Assembly: GCF_001298525.1 (NCBI RefSeq)
Contig: NZ_CP012678.1
Span: 1,364,001-1,428,000, forward strand
DNA: 64,000 nt
Direction: 5' to 3'
From: Psychrobacter urativorans
GTDB lineage: Bacteria > Pseudomonadota > Gammaproteobacteria > Pseudomonadales > Moraxellaceae
The first letter of the stretch is position 1, and each line of letters opens with the position of its first letter. This document shows, in pieces, positions 1-9,987 of the stretch. Position numbers and translations under genes: made by a program. A model generated the notes under the pieces. It was not told the DNA's origin. It was given only the letters and a program-made list of their open reading frames with translations, and did not search any database.

Positions 1-483
1 ATCGGTTGAACCAACGGGTTGGCAGTGCGAGGCATTACCGTTATCTTGCAAGCGCTGGCAGCGTTTAATGAATTCTTTATTCATCTGCCCATTATGCGCA
101 AATACCCACTGCTCGCCCCACACTTCACGGGTAAAGGGATGGGTATTTGCCAAACAGTTTTGTCCTTGCGTTGCTTTACGGATATGGGCAATGACATTCA
201 TGGCTTTAATAGGATAATTATTGACCAAATCAGCAACGGGGGATAAATGGCTAGGGCGGTTATCATGGAATAAACGCAAACCGGTTGAGGCATTTTGCGA
301 CTCTTCATTATTCGTATTGCCGTTACTATTACCATTACTCGATGGACAATGGCTGCGCTCAAAAAATGCAATGCCAAAGCCATCTTCATGGCTATCTGTC
401 ATGCCACCACGACGACGAAATCCAGCAAAACTAAAGCCTATATCGGTTGGGGTATTACAGTTCATTCCTAAAAGTTGACACAT
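1..483 (-). CDS. Class II glutamine amidotransferase, 3' end outside window
   Basis: The reading frame starts MCQLLGMNCNTPTD at 483 and stays open to the window edge, giving about 161 residues. Cys2 exposed after Met removal is the N-terminal nucleophile of Ntn-type glutaminases. Family features visible are the RRRGG block near residue 24, a DGFGIAFF block and a HNGQ block near the cut end. It resembles the stand-alone YafJ/EgtC-like amidotransferases, whose substrates are mostly unknown. An Asn/Ser-rich stretch (about residues 50-65) looks like a low-complexity insertion. The start ATG overlaps the stop of the upstream DUF2007-like gene (TAAATG), so the two are probably translationally coupled. 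Family call confident, substrate unknown. Confidence 0.85.
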   Translation of the reverse strand, partial: MCQLLGMNCNTPTDIGFSFAGFRRRGGMTDSHEDGFGIAFFERSHCPSSNGNSNGNTNNEESQNASTGLRLFHDNRPSHLSPVADLVNNYPIKAMNVIAHIRKATQGQNCLANTHPFTREVWGEQWVFAHNGQMNKEFIKRCQRLQDNGNASHCQPVGSTD

Positions 484-825
484 TTATGCATTACCGCCTT
501 TATTAATATTATGACCATTATCGTCAGTCGTTATATTGTCTACTATACTCTCGTCTTTCGTACCATCGAGTATGATGGTGCTGTCAATATTATTAAGGTC
601 AGCATCATTAAGATTAGTATTAATGCTTGACAAAATACGCTGCGCTTGTGCCAAATCAGTATCTTGCACCCATAATACGGCACCTGAATTCATACCGGGC
701 AGGCTACTTAATGCTTGCACGGATACTTTGATATCATTATTTCGCAGCAAATTCGCGTGAAGTTCACCTTGTATATTAGTATCGTAGCGCGCCAGTTTGT
801 GCCAATTATCGATTTGATCGGTCAT
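484..825 (-). CDS. DUF2007-like putative signal-transducing protein
   Basis: A 113-residue soluble protein. The first 70 residues (WHKLARYDTNIQGELHANLL, then a hydrophobic GAVLWVQDTDLAQAQ stretch) fit the small DUF2007 fold, a ferredoxin-like domain annotated as putative signal transducing. The C-terminal 40 residues are Asn/Asp-rich and probably disordered. The stop abuts the start of the downstream glutamine amidotransferase gene, so the pair is an operon. No signal peptide or membrane segment is seen. The role is not known; the family call rests on pattern recognition and is moderate. Confidence 0.6.
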   Translation of the reverse strand: MTDQIDNWHKLARYDTNIQGELHANLLRNNDIKVSVQALSSLPGMNSGAVLWVQDTDLAQAQRILSSINTNLNDADLNNIDSTIILDGTKDESIVDNITTDDNGHNINKGGNA

Positions 826-973
826 GGTAAATTCCTTTTAGAGATAGAGTGCTCGCCACCTTTGACGGCAATACGCCACATTGCTATTGTCATTTGCCGC
901 TGTTATTTGCTTTTTTTACTTTATAATCCCTTAAGCTGATTTTATTAAGCAGGTTGAGCTTATTGAATAAATA

Positions 974-1972
974 TCACGCTTTTTCGACATGCGACCAATG
1001 ATAAGCAGCCAGACGTTTCATCAGGTCAGGATTCTTAACCATAATGTTATCACCCGTGCGCCCTTCGGTACGGTTGTAATGAATGACGTTGAGACGTAGC
1101 AGCCAAAATATCACTGCCGCTTTCGCCAACATGACTGGTAGGGCTTGCTTTTCGTCCGTATTCAAAGTGCGTTTTGACTCGTAGCCTTGTAAAAATGCTG
1201 CCATTTTTTGGCGGTCAAAATCAACCGATTCGCCCTGCTCAGCATCGCCCCACGTGGTGCAAAAGTCATTAATAGTAATAGCAATATCCATCACATAATG
1301 CTCGACACTGACTTCGGTAAAATCGAGCAATCCGCTCAAAGTTTCGTTATTGTCGTCTAAATGCCACAAGGTGTTATCGGCAAACATATCGAGATGACAT
1401 AAGCCTTTTGGCAAAGTATCGAGCGGCAAATCGCTATAAGATTGCCAAATAACAAGCATCAGCTTGGCTTCATCGCTTGGCATGAACTGGATTTCGCGGT
1501 CGCGCACCTCATTCCACGGATATAGCGCCACGCCATAGTCTTCGCTTGGCTGCAATGCTTGCAACGTTTCATGGAGTACGGCTAATGCTGCGCCCATATC
1601 CGCACACATGGTTTCGGTGGTTTGCTGCGGATGTGCACCACTCAAACACGGCACGAGGGTAATGGCTTTATTATCATAATGAATCACATAGCTCTTATCC
1701 TTACCGTCAACCAATGCCATTGGTGCGGCTACGGGTAGTTTGCCCACCAATTGATTAAGAATCACTGCCATTTTTTCGATATCACTTGGCGGACGCTCTT
1801 CAAATAACGTGAAGACATAAGAATGCTCGCCCTCATTATCGTCTGTCGTCTGAATAAACCAGTTAGAGTTTTTGATACCTTGAGTAATAGGAATGGCACG
1901 AGCAAACGCCACGCCAAAACGTTGGCAAAATTCGGCAAATTGGGCATCGGTTAACTGGGTATAAACAGACAT
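974..1972 (-). CDS. thrB: Homoserine kinase (aminoglycoside-phosphotransferase fold)
   Basis: Phosphorylates L-homoserine to O-phosphohomoserine with ATP, the step before threonine synthase, in the cytoplasm. The 332-residue protein has the APH-type kinase signature: catalytic loop HLDMFADN at residues 193-200 and the metal-binding LLDF at 215-218. This is the pseudomonad/Moraxellaceae form, unrelated to the GHMP-type ThrB of E. coli. The length suits the family. It is transcribed alone and divergently from hisF, with about 230 bp between them. Confidence is high on family; homoserine is the expected substrate but other APH-fold substrates are formally possible. Confidence 0.88.
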   Translation of the reverse strand: MSVYTQLTDAQFAEFCQRFGVAFARAIPITQGIKNSNWFIQTTDDNEGEHSYVFTLFEERPPSDIEKMAVILNQLVGKLPVAAPMALVDGKDKSYVIHYDNKAITLVPCLSGAHPQQTTETMCADMGAALAVLHETLQALQPSEDYGVALYPWNEVRDREIQFMPSDEAKLMLVIWQSYSDLPLDTLPKGLCHLDMFADNTLWHLDDNNETLSGLLDFTEVSVEHYVMDIAITINDFCTTWGDAEQGESVDFDRQKMAAFLQGYESKRTLNTDEKQALPVMLAKAAVIFWLLRLNVIHYNRTEGRTGDNIMVKNPDLMKRLAAYHWSHVEKA

Positions 1973-2204
1973 GACATCTCACTTATGACAATTAAAAAGG
2001 TAAATGGAAAGGTAAATAAGAATAAATGTAGACAGTAATAACTACAAGTTTCAATGGTAGTAATGACGGCAATCGCGACAAATACAGCACGAATGCCAGA
2101 ACTTTATCTAAAAGCGCGTTAATTTGGCGAAAATCTGCCTGATATGGCGATGATTTTGCTACACTTGTCCTATAGAATGAATTGATTATAAGGTGAAAAC
2201 CCCT

Positions 2205-2987
2205 ATGTTAGCAAAGCGTATCATCCCTTGTTTGGATGTCGATAACGGTCGCGTGGTTAAAGGCGTGCAATTTGTCGATATTAAAGATGCTGGCGATCCG
2301 GTCGAAGTGGCAAGGCGCTACAACGAGCAAGGCGCTGACGAGATTACTTTTTTGGACATTACTGCAACCAGTGACGCACGCGATACCACCTATCATACGG
2401 TCGAGCGCATGGCAGAAACGGTATTTGTGCCGTTAACAGTGGGCGGTGGTGTCCGTAAAATCGATGATATCCGTAACTTGCTGAATGCGGGCGCAGATAA
2501 AGTGGCGATTAACTCAGCTGCCGTATTTACCCCAGAATTTGTTGGCGAAGCGGCACAAAAATTTGGCAACCAATGTATCGTGGTCGCCATTGATGCTAAG
2601 CGCGTGGCTGACATTACAGTGAATGGCATTCTTATGCCGCGCTGGGAAATCTTTACTCACGGCGGTCGCAAGCCAACTGGCATTGATGCCGTTGAGTGGG
2701 CAATCAAAATGGCAGCACTTGGCGCAGGTGAATTACTGGTCACTTCTATGGATGGTGACGGTACCAAAAAAGGCTATGACTTGCCATTAATGAAGCAAAT
2801 TACCAGTCAAGTGAATGTACCAGTGATTGCCTCAGGTGGCGTTGGCAATCTACAACATTTAGCCGATGGCGTGTTACAAGGTGGCGCGGATGCGGTGCTG
2901 GCTGCCAGTATTTTTCACTTTGGCGAGCACACGATTATGGAAGCCAAACACTATATGGCAGCACAAGGCATTCAGATGCGCTTGTAA
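2205..2987 (+). CDS. hisF: Imidazole glycerol phosphate synthase cyclase subunit
   Basis: HisF forms the synthase with HisH. It uses ammonia from glutamine to turn PRFAR into imidazole glycerol phosphate and AICAR in histidine synthesis. The (beta/alpha)8 barrel is complete at 260 residues. Catalytic Asp11 (CLDV) and Asp130 (VAID) fall exactly at their canonical numbers if translation begins at the ATG at 2205. That ATG has an AAGGTG ribosome site about nine bases upstream. An in-frame GTG at 2193 would add four residues but lies inside that site, so it is rejected. hisH and hisA are not nearby, so his genes are dispersed here. Confidence 0.96.
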   Translation: MLAKRIIPCLDVDNGRVVKGVQFVDIKDAGDPVEVARRYNEQGADEITFLDITATSDARDTTYHTVERMAETVFVPLTVGGGVRKIDDIRNLLNAGADKVAINSAAVFTPEFVGEAAQKFGNQCIVVAIDAKRVADITVNGILMPRWEIFTHGGRKPTGIDAVEWAIKMAALGAGELLVTSMDGDGTKKGYDLPLMKQITSQVNVPVIASGGVGNLQHLADGVLQGGADAVLAASIFHFGEHTIMEAKHYMAAQGIQMRL

Positions 2988-3120
2988 AACAAAAACAGCA
3001 TTAGAAAAAATGTTATCATAGCGCTAAGCACTTATTTTCACTCAGTTATCTATTATAATATTCAAAAAAATAACCATTTACTCTAATCGATAATGTCTAC
3101 TTAGAACCAAAGGTATCTTT

Positions 3121-3642
3121 ATGTCAAATTTACAACAGCAGCGCAGTGCCGTCACCCATATCGATGGTAATCTTCATCAAAATGCCGATGCCCGTATTGG
3201 TATCGTAGTGGCGCGTTTTAATGGTTTTGTCGTTGAGTCCTTGGTTGACGGTGCAATCGATGCGCTACTCCGTCATGGCGTATTGGGTAGCAATATTACC
3301 GTTATTCGTGTACCGGGTGCGTTTGAGTTGCCATTAGTTGCTCAGCGCGCTGCTGAGTCCGATCGTTTTGATGCTATCGTTGCTTTAGGTGCGATTATTC
3401 GTGGCAGCACGCCGCATTTTGACTTTGTCGCAAGTGAATCTGCGAAAGGCTTAAGCAATGTCGCGACCGATTATAATATTCCGGTAGCCAATGGCGTATT
3501 GACCACTGACAGCATTGAGCAAGCGATTGAGCGCTCAGGTACAAAAGCCGGTAATAAAGGCTCGGAAGCCGCGATGGTGGTGCTAGAAATGATTGCGGTA
3601 TTGTCACAATTAGATATCGATGACAGTAGCGACATTGCTTAA
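3121..3642 (+). CDS. ribH: 6,7-dimethyl-8-ribityllumazine synthase
   Basis: Condenses 5-amino-6-ribitylaminouracil with 3,4-dihydroxy-2-butanone 4-phosphate in riboflavin synthesis and assembles into a large cytoplasmic shell. The 173-residue protein has VPGAFELPL at about 64-72 and the active-site block [12 protein letters not shown] at 90-101 with catalytic His99. AAAGGT lies six bases before the ATG. It is followed after about 210 bp by nusB, the usual ribH-nusB order. About 20 residues precede the core, slightly longer than the E. coli enzyme. No FMN-riboswitch-like structure was recognised upstream. Confidence 0.96.
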   Translation: MSNLQQQRSAVTHIDGNLHQNADARIGIVVARFNGFVVESLVDGAIDALLRHGVLGSNITVIRVPGAFELPLVAQRAAESDRFDAIVALGAIIRGSTPHFDFVASESAKGLSNVATDYNIPVANGVLTTDSIEQAIERSGTKAGNKGSEAAMVVLEMIAVLSQLDIDDSSDIA

Positions 3643-3853
3643 TTTTATTTAAGCGGGCATTATTTTAAGCAGTTATTAAATTTAAAATGTTCATGAGCGC
3701 TGTAGCAAATGTTTGCAGCGCTTAAGCATTAATAATCGGCTGGCAATATTTATTAGCCGTTTATGCTTTATATTTTTCGTTGTATTTTATTTAAAGACTC
3801 TTGTTAAAACACTATTTAAAAACATCATTTCGACACTCAGGTATTGACCCCCT

Positions 3854-4699
3854 ATGACTGACCAACTCAAGCGCGCCATTAGCGCTGCGAAAACCGCACA
3901 AACCACCTCTGATACTACCAATGCTGTTGGTATTGCAAGCAGCAGTGCGGGTGACCAAAACTTCGATATGAGTGAGTCTTCTTATAAGACCAGTCACACC
4001 GCTATCCGTAAGGCACGACGCTTTGCTCTGCAAGGTCTGTATGAATGGTTGATGACGGATCGCCGCTTTGATACGACGGGTAAGCTTGGCTGGAAAGACA
4101 ACGCCCCGCATGATATCGCTGCTCGTACGCGCGCAACCAACGCCATGCATACCGTACATATTGGCTACTATCATGACATGATGCGTGATATTCCAGAGCA
4201 GATTGAAGCGCTAGACGCCTTGATTAGTCAACATCTAGATCGCGAAATCGATAAACTGGATACCGTTGAGCACGCCATTTTATTGGTTGGTGCGTATGAG
4301 CTACAAAACCGCTTAGAGATTCCTTATAAAGTCGTACTTGATGAAGCGATGAAGCTGAATAATCATTTTGGTGCCACTGACGCCCATAAATTGATAAATG
4401 CTGTGCTCGATAGAATGGCAATTGAGCTACGCGCAGTAGAAGTGGAAGCAGACACCAAAGCCAATTTACGCACTTCGCAAAAGCCTGTAGCGAAGCCAAC
4501 TGCTGCTAAAGTAGCAACGCCTGAACATACGGCTGATGACGTGATTGATAGCGCTTCAACAAAACCGCGTATTAGTGCGAATAGTACTACCGTAAAACGT
4601 AACCGCCCAAACCAAGCTAATGCTAATATCAAAGAATTAGTGGCAGCAGCGAAAGATACGGGTGATCAAGATAGCAATGCTCAAGAAAGCAACGACTAG
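3854..4699 (+). CDS. nusB: Transcription antitermination factor NusB, with extended termini
   Basis: NusB binds boxA RNA with NusE (S10) and promotes antitermination, above all on rRNA operons. The NusB domain runs from about residue 52 ([17 protein letters not shown]) to about 190 ([17 protein letters not shown]), with the helical signatures in order. The protein is 281 residues, about twice the roughly 140 of E. coli NusB. About 50 extra residues lie at the N terminus and about 85 at the C terminus, rich in Ala, Lys, Thr and Asn and probably disordered. thiL follows after two bases, so nusB-thiL-pgpA is one operon. Confidence 0.93.
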   Translation: MTDQLKRAISAAKTAQTTSDTTNAVGIASSSAGDQNFDMSESSYKTSHTAIRKARRFALQGLYEWLMTDRRFDTTGKLGWKDNAPHDIAARTRATNAMHTVHIGYYHDMMRDIPEQIEALDALISQHLDREIDKLDTVEHAILLVGAYELQNRLEIPYKVVLDEAMKLNNHFGATDAHKLINAVLDRMAIELRAVEVEADTKANLRTSQKPVAKPTAAKVATPEHTADDVIDSASTKPRISANSTTVKRNRPNQANANIKELVAAAKDTGDQDSNAQESND

Positions 4700-4701
4700 T
4701 C

Positions 4702-5742
4702 ATGACTGAATTTGAGCTGATTGAGCACATATTCTTAAAGCTACAAGTTGATAGCGCCCTCGCCAATGGTAATCAGCACAGTATTGAAAAAGGTATTGGT
4801 GATGATGCTGCAGTGATGGCGCTACCGTTAGGGGCGCGCTTGGTCAGCTGTATTGATACCTTGGTACAAGGTCGGCATTTTAGTGCCGATTGGGCGGAAG
4901 TTAATAAGCTGGCATTTGCCATTGGTTATAAAGCGGTCGCGGTTAATGTATCCGACTTGGCTGCGATGGGTGCGACGCCGCATAGTATTTTGCTGGCATT
5001 GGCATTACCTGAGCGCCTTGCCAATGAGCAATGGCTGACCGAATTTGCTAACGGTTTATTTCACGCCTGTCAGTTATTTGGCGTGACGCTTATCGGTGGC
5101 GATACCACGCGCAATGAGTCGTTAATATTGAGTATTAGTGCGCAAGGATTATTAACTGCAAACACGCCAGCAGTGTACCGTTCAGGTGCACAAGTCGGTG
5201 ATAAGGTGTATGTCTCAGGGACGCTTGGTGATGCCGCTTATGCGTTGCAGCATCCGGATAATGAGATTGGCGCTGAGCTTGCCCATCGCTTGCATATGCC
5301 AACCCCACGTATTCAATTGGGCGCAGCACTGGCAAAAATGGGCGCAACGGCAATGATTGATATCTCAGACGGGCTTTATCAAGATTTAGGTCATGTTTGC
5401 AAGCAAAGCGCTGTCAGTATGCGTCTTAACCTTGAGCAATTGCCAACCAGTAAGCCGTTATCTCGCGTTGATTTAGCCGAACGCTTACAGGGTCAATTAA
5501 CGGGCGGTGATGATTACGAATTGGCATTTACCTTGCCTGCGCATCTTTTACCTCCAGTCAGCAACACTCCTGTGACTTGTATCGGTGAAGTGGTGGCGCT
5601 ACATAACCCATCTTCTCTTAGCAACAATTCGCTGTCACTAACCCCTACTTTATTTTATCAAGGTCAAGCCGTCACGGCTCAACAACCTACTCCTTTTCCC
5701 ATCTTCCCTACACTGACAGGCTATCAACATTTTACAGGCTAA
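4702..5742 (+). CDS. thiL: Thiamine-monophosphate kinase
   Basis: Phosphorylates thiamine monophosphate to the cofactor thiamine pyrophosphate in the cytoplasm. At 346 residues it fits the ThiL/PurM-type family. It has an N-terminal GIGDDAAVM metal/ATP block, the AVNVSDLAAMGATP helix, GGDTTR, a central ISDGLYQDLGHV block and a C-terminal GGDDYELAFT motif. The C-terminal 50 residues are more divergent and Ser/Pro-rich. It begins two bases after the nusB stop and pgpA follows after three bases, so the three are co-transcribed. Confidence 0.95.
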   Translation: MTEFELIEHIFLKLQVDSALANGNQHSIEKGIGDDAAVMALPLGARLVSCIDTLVQGRHFSADWAEVNKLAFAIGYKAVAVNVSDLAAMGATPHSILLALALPERLANEQWLTEFANGLFHACQLFGVTLIGGDTTRNESLILSISAQGLLTANTPAVYRSGAQVGDKVYVSGTLGDAAYALQHPDNEIGAELAHRLHMPTPRIQLGAALAKMGATAMIDISDGLYQDLGHVCKQSAVSMRLNLEQLPTSKPLSRVDLAERLQGQLTGGDDYELAFTLPAHLLPPVSNTPVTCIGEVVALHNPSSLSNNSLSLTPTLFYQGQAVTAQQPTPFPIFPTLTGYQHFTG

Positions 5743-5745
5743 TAT

Positions 5746-6324
5746 ATGACTGATAATTTGATTAAACCCGATATCCGCAAAGCCAATGATTGCCCGCCAC
5801 TACCCGCCCATGCTAGCGGGTTGGATCGTATCGTCTATTGGCTCGGTATTGGTTTGGGTAGTGGCTTACCGCGTCGTGCGCCGGGGACTTGGGGTTCAGT
5901 TGGCGGCTTAATCGCTGCTATTCTACTGATGAGCTTGGGATTTGTACCGTTTTTCATCATCACGATTTTATCTTGTGTCATTGGCGTTTGGATTTGCGGT
6001 CGAACTTCTGACCTAATGGGCGGTCATGATAATCCGCATATTGTTTGGGATGAATGGGCGGGCATATGGATTACCTTGTTACCATTTTCTTATCTTGGCT
6101 TTGCTCAGGATGGTTTTTGGCAAAACATATCGCAACCGGTAGCCATGCTAGGGCTCATTAGCGCTTTTATTTTATTTCGCTTTTTTGACATTGTTAAGCC
6201 GCCACCGATTGGCTGGGCGGATAAAAAGGTGGCGGGTGGTTTAGGTATTATGCTCGATGATATCATCGCCGGTATCATGGCAGGGGCGGTATGGATAGTG
6301 GTTATATTAGCCATGCGCTTATAG
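5746..6324 (+). CDS. pgpA: Phosphatidylglycerophosphatase A
   Basis: Inner-membrane enzyme that dephosphorylates phosphatidylglycerophosphate to phosphatidylglycerol. The 192-residue protein has the family hallmarks: PRRAPGTWGS, the acidic DEWAG motif, FDIVKPPP, and a final MLDDIIAG motif with metal-binding acidic residues. Three to four hydrophobic stretches suit a polytopic membrane protein. Last gene of the nusB-thiL-pgpA cluster, starting three bases after thiL. The first 25 residues are polar and extend beyond the usual start of the family. Confidence 0.94.
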   Translation: MTDNLIKPDIRKANDCPPLPAHASGLDRIVYWLGIGLGSGLPRRAPGTWGSVGGLIAAILLMSLGFVPFFIITILSCVIGVWICGRTSDLMGGHDNPHIVWDEWAGIWITLLPFSYLGFAQDGFWQNISQPVAMLGLISAFILFRFFDIVKPPPIGWADKKVAGGLGIMLDDIIAGIMAGAVWIVVILAMRL

Positions 6325-6480
6325 AAATGTAAACAATTCTATGACAATGATTGAGTATATTTTCTCTCAACATTTGCGCTATAATTGTAGGCAATTATTG
6401 TAATAATTTTCGATTAACAGTTTTCCTATTTTTAAAATTAAGGCTGTTAATAATTATAACTTCTTGATTGTAGAGCTTTT

Positions 6481-7863
6481 ATGACATCTTCACTTTCCGT
6501 CATTATACTTGCAGCTGGTAAAGGCACACGTATGCAGTCGGCTAAGCCGAAAGTATTACAAACCTTAGCAGGCAAACCCTTACTTGGTCATGTACTAGAT
6601 ACTTGTCAACAACTTACTGTGGATGAAACTATTGTCGTTTATGGCTTTGGTGGCGAACAAGTACAAACAGTCATCGATAATCAGTATGCGCATTTACCGA
6701 TTACTTGGGTGGCGCAGACTGAACAACTAGGAACTGGTCACGCTGTAAAAATGGCTTTGTCACAGTTGCCAGCCGAGGGTCAAAGCTTAATTTTATATGG
6801 TGATGTGCCTTTAGTTAGTGGTCAAACGTTGGCAGCATTACAAAGCGCGAATACTGCAGGTATGTCGATGCTCACGTTAACTGTAAATGAGCCGTTTGGC
6901 TTGGGTCGCATTAAGCGCAACGAGATTGGTGATATCGTCGCTATCGTTGAGCAAAAAGATGCCAGCAGTGACGAGCAACAAATCACCGAAATTAATAGCG
7001 GTATCTATTGCGTCGATAATGCGTTATTGCATAAATATTTGCCTGAATTGTCCAATGACAACGCCCAACAAGAATACTATTTGACCGATATCGTTAAAAT
7101 GGCAGTTGCTGATGGCATTACTATTGCCGCTATTGAACCTGAGCATGCGTTTGAGATTGAAGGTGTGAATAATCGGCAACAGCTTGCCAATTTAGAACGC
7201 TCATGGCAAAGTAAACTGGTTGCTGATTTACAAGTGGCAGGCGTACAGTTTGCAGACCCTACACGGGTTGATATTCGCGGCAGCTTAAACGCGGGACAAG
7301 ATGTCTTTATTGACGTAAACGTTGTGTTTGAAGGAGATTGCACCCTTGGCGATAACGTGTATATCGAAGCCGGTTGTGTGATTAAAAATGCTCATATTGG
7401 TAATGCCTGCTATATCAAACCATATTGCGTGATTGATAACACCACGATTGGGGCTGGCGTGGATATTGGACCTTTTGCACATTTGCGCCCTGATACAATA
7501 CTTGCTGATAACAGTAAGGTAGGTAATTTTGTCGAGATTAAAAAATCAACCATTGGTAAAGGTAGCAAGGTCAATCATCTGAGCTATATTGGTGATGCGA
7601 CTGTTGGTACTGGCGTGAATATTGGTGCAGGAACAATTACCTGTAATTACGACGGCATAAATAAATCGCAAACTATTATTGAAGATAATGTTTTTGTGGG
7701 TTCTAATTCAAGCTTAGTCGCGCCAGTAACCATTAATAACACAGCAACCATTGCGGCAGGTTCAGTGATTACTAAAGATGTTGATGCCCACTCTCTTGCA
7801 TTTGGTCGTGCCAGACAAACGGCTAAAAGCAGCTATGTGCGCCCAACTAAAACTCAGAAATAG
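6481..7863 (+). CDS. glmU: Bifunctional GlcNAc-1-P uridyltransferase / GlcN-1-P acetyltransferase
   Basis: Makes UDP-N-acetylglucosamine for peptidoglycan and LPS. The N-terminal pyrophosphorylase domain (1-230) starts with LAAGKGTRM near residue 10 and carries YGDVPL near 103. The C-terminal left-handed beta-helix acetyltransferase (about 250-450) shows hexapeptide repeats such as IGAGVDIGPFAHLRP and the VGNFVEIK and NIGAGTITCNYDG blocks. The length of 460 is standard. glmS, which feeds the same pathway, follows on the same strand after about 170 bp with no obvious terminator between, so they may be co-transcribed. Confidence 0.97.
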   Translation: MTSSLSVIILAAGKGTRMQSAKPKVLQTLAGKPLLGHVLDTCQQLTVDETIVVYGFGGEQVQTVIDNQYAHLPITWVAQTEQLGTGHAVKMALSQLPAEGQSLILYGDVPLVSGQTLAALQSANTAGMSMLTLTVNEPFGLGRIKRNEIGDIVAIVEQKDASSDEQQITEINSGIYCVDNALLHKYLPELSNDNAQQEYYLTDIVKMAVADGITIAAIEPEHAFEIEGVNNRQQLANLERSWQSKLVADLQVAGVQFADPTRVDIRGSLNAGQDVFIDVNVVFEGDCTLGDNVYIEAGCVIKNAHIGNACYIKPYCVIDNTTIGAGVDIGPFAHLRPDTILADNSKVGNFVEIKKSTIGKGSKVNHLSYIGDATVGTGVNIGAGTITCNYDGINKSQTIIEDNVFVGSNSSLVAPVTINNTATIAAGSVITKDVDAHSLAFGRARQTAKSSYVRPTKTQK

Positions 7864-8032
7864 TCAGTTATCGTCAGAAATATTTAAAAAACCATAAGCG
7901 GCGCGGCAATTCTTTTGTGGTGCTGCTTATTGCTATTAGTGAGCTGAGAATATTAGCTCAACATTTATTTAATGAGTGCGCAGTTATATACTCATTTATA
8001 TCATAGAATATATTTTAATTTAAGGGTTAGCC

Positions 8033-9877
8033 ATGTGTGGAATAGTCGGCGCAGTTGCTGAGCGTAATATTGCCAATATCTTACTTGAAGGTTTAAAACG
8101 TCTTGAATATCGAGGTTATGATTCGGCGGGTCTGACCGTCATCCGTGATGGCGAGCTCCATCGTGAGCGCCAAGTGGGTAAAGTGCAAGCATTGGTCGAT
8201 GCGGTTGCAGTAAACCCAGAATTTTTTGATGGGCATATCGGTATTGCACATACACGCTGGGCAACCCATGGCGAGCCTGCACAACGCAATGCGCATCCGC
8301 ACGTGTCTGGGAAAATTGCGGTAGTACATAACGGTATTGTCGAAAACTATGCTGAGCTTAAAGAAGAGCTGATTGCCAAAGGCTATGAATTCACTTCGCA
8401 AACCGATACTGAAGTGGTCGCCCATTTAATCAATGATCTTTATAAGCAAACGCCTGATTTATTAGAAGCCGTTCGTGCCGTTATCCCACTACTACATGGT
8501 GCCTTTGCTCTCGGTATTATTCATGTCGATAGCCCTGAAGAACTGATTACTGTTCGTCTTGGCTCACCGTTGGTGATTGGCGTGGGTATTGGGGAGAATT
8601 TTATTGCCTCAGATCAGTTGGCACTGCTACCAGTGACCAATCGCTTCATGTATTTAGAAGAAGGTGATATTGCCAAATTAACACGCAACAGCATTACTGT
8701 CTACGCTGATGGCGTTGAAGTCAGCCGTCAAATTCACGAAATTGATGCCAAGCAGTACAACGCGGATAAAGGCGAATTTAAGCATTATATGCTCAAAGAA
8801 ATCTATGAGCAGCCAGATGCGGTTGCGCGCACCCTTGAAATGGCAATTGATAATGCTGAGACATCAAAACTACGCGATGACTTTTTACAACGTCACGAGA
8901 CTCAACTTGCAGCTATTCGTAACGTACAAGTGATTGCGTGTGGCACCAGTTATCATGCAGGTATGGTTGCCAAATACTGGTTTGAAAATCTGACGCGTCT
9001 ACCCTGTTCTGTTGAAGTAGCCAGTGAGTTTCGCTATCGCAATCCCGTTGTGGTCGATAACTCGCTCGTAATTTGCATTTCTCAATCGGGCGAAACGGCG
9101 GATACTTTATCGGCATTACGTGATACACAAAAGCAAAATCCAGCAGGATTGGTTAGCTTAGCACTCTGTAATGTGCCAACGTCATCGTTAGTGCGCGAAA
9201 CCGATATTTTCTTACCAACGCTTGCCGGTCCTGAGATTGGCGTGGCTTCAACGAAAGCCTTTACCACTCAGCTTGCCGCCTTAATGCTATTGGTACTCAA
9301 AATCGGTGTGACTCAATCTCGTATTGATAATCAACGTTTAACGACTTTACTTGGTGAGCTACAGAAACTGCCGGGTCAACTTTATGCCAGCTTACATCTT
9401 GATGCTGATATCAAAGCGATGAGTGAAAGCTTTGAAGATAAAAAAAGCTGTCTATTTTTAGGTCGTGGCCTCCAGTTTCCAATCGCCCTAGAAGGCGCGT
9501 TGAAACTGAAAGAAATCTCCTATATTCATGCTGAAGGCTACGCGGCAGGCGAGCTAAAACATGGTCCTTTAGCGTTGGTTGATAAAGACATGCCAATCGT
9601 CGTACTGGCGCCAAAAGACAGCATGTTTGATAAGCTTAAAGCCAATATGCAAGAAGTCCATGCCCGCCACGGTGAGCTATTCATCTTTGCTAGTGAATCG
9701 AGCAAAATGCTTGCCGAAGAGCGTATGCATGTGGTGTATGTGCCTGATGTTTGTGAAACGCTAGCGCCAATCGTTTACAGTGTGCCAGTGCAACTGTTGT
9801 CATATCATGTGGCAGTGATGCGTGGTACCGATGTCGATCAGCCACGTAACCTCGCAAAATCGGTGACGGTCGAATAA
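8033..9877 (+). CDS. glmS: Glutamine-fructose-6-phosphate aminotransferase (isomerizing)
   Basis: Makes glucosamine-6-phosphate from fructose-6-phosphate and glutamine, the entry step to UDP-GlcNAc. It begins MCGIVGAV with nucleophile Cys2, followed by THTRWATHG-like and HNGIVENY blocks of the glutaminase domain (1-240). Two SIS sugar-isomerase domains follow, with ACGTSYHA and SQSGETADT in the first. The C-terminal DQPRNLAKSVTVE is the invariant end of the family. The length of 614 is normal. A strong terminator sits just downstream. Confidence 0.97.
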   Translation: MCGIVGAVAERNIANILLEGLKRLEYRGYDSAGLTVIRDGELHRERQVGKVQALVDAVAVNPEFFDGHIGIAHTRWATHGEPAQRNAHPHVSGKIAVVHNGIVENYAELKEELIAKGYEFTSQTDTEVVAHLINDLYKQTPDLLEAVRAVIPLLHGAFALGIIHVDSPEELITVRLGSPLVIGVGIGENFIASDQLALLPVTNRFMYLEEGDIAKLTRNSITVYADGVEVSRQIHEIDAKQYNADKGEFKHYMLKEIYEQPDAVARTLEMAIDNAETSKLRDDFLQRHETQLAAIRNVQVIACGTSYHAGMVAKYWFENLTRLPCSVEVASEFRYRNPVVVDNSLVICISQSGETADTLSALRDTQKQNPAGLVSLALCNVPTSSLVRETDIFLPTLAGPEIGVASTKAFTTQLAALMLLVLKIGVTQSRIDNQRLTTLLGELQKLPGQLYASLHLDADIKAMSESFEDKKSCLFLGRGLQFPIALEGALKLKEISYIHAEGYAAGELKHGPLALVDKDMPIVVLAPKDSMFDKLKANMQEVHARHGELFIFASESSKMLAEERMHVVYVPDVCETLAPIVYSVPVQLLSYHVAVMRGTDVDQPRNLAKSVTVE

Positions 9878-9904
9878 TTTTACTGACTATTTAACATGAC
9901 GCTA

Positions 9905-9944
9905 AAATGCCGAAACTTATCACCATAAGTTTCGGCATTTTTTA
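9905..9944 (+). terminator. Rho-independent terminator after glmS
   Basis: A 16-bp perfect stem (AAATGCCGAAACTTAT with its complement), a short CACC loop and a T run, about 28 bases after the glmS stop. The A run on the 5' side may also stop transcription from the convergent yceI-like gene. Confidence 0.9.
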
Positions 9945-9987
9945 TGGTCGCTCATAAATCTTATCAGCCAATAACTGCAAATAACAA

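Noticed and set aside
2193..2204. GTG start four codons upstream for hisF
   Set aside because: It overlaps the ribosome-binding site. The ATG at 2205 puts the catalytic aspartates at canonical positions 11 and 130.
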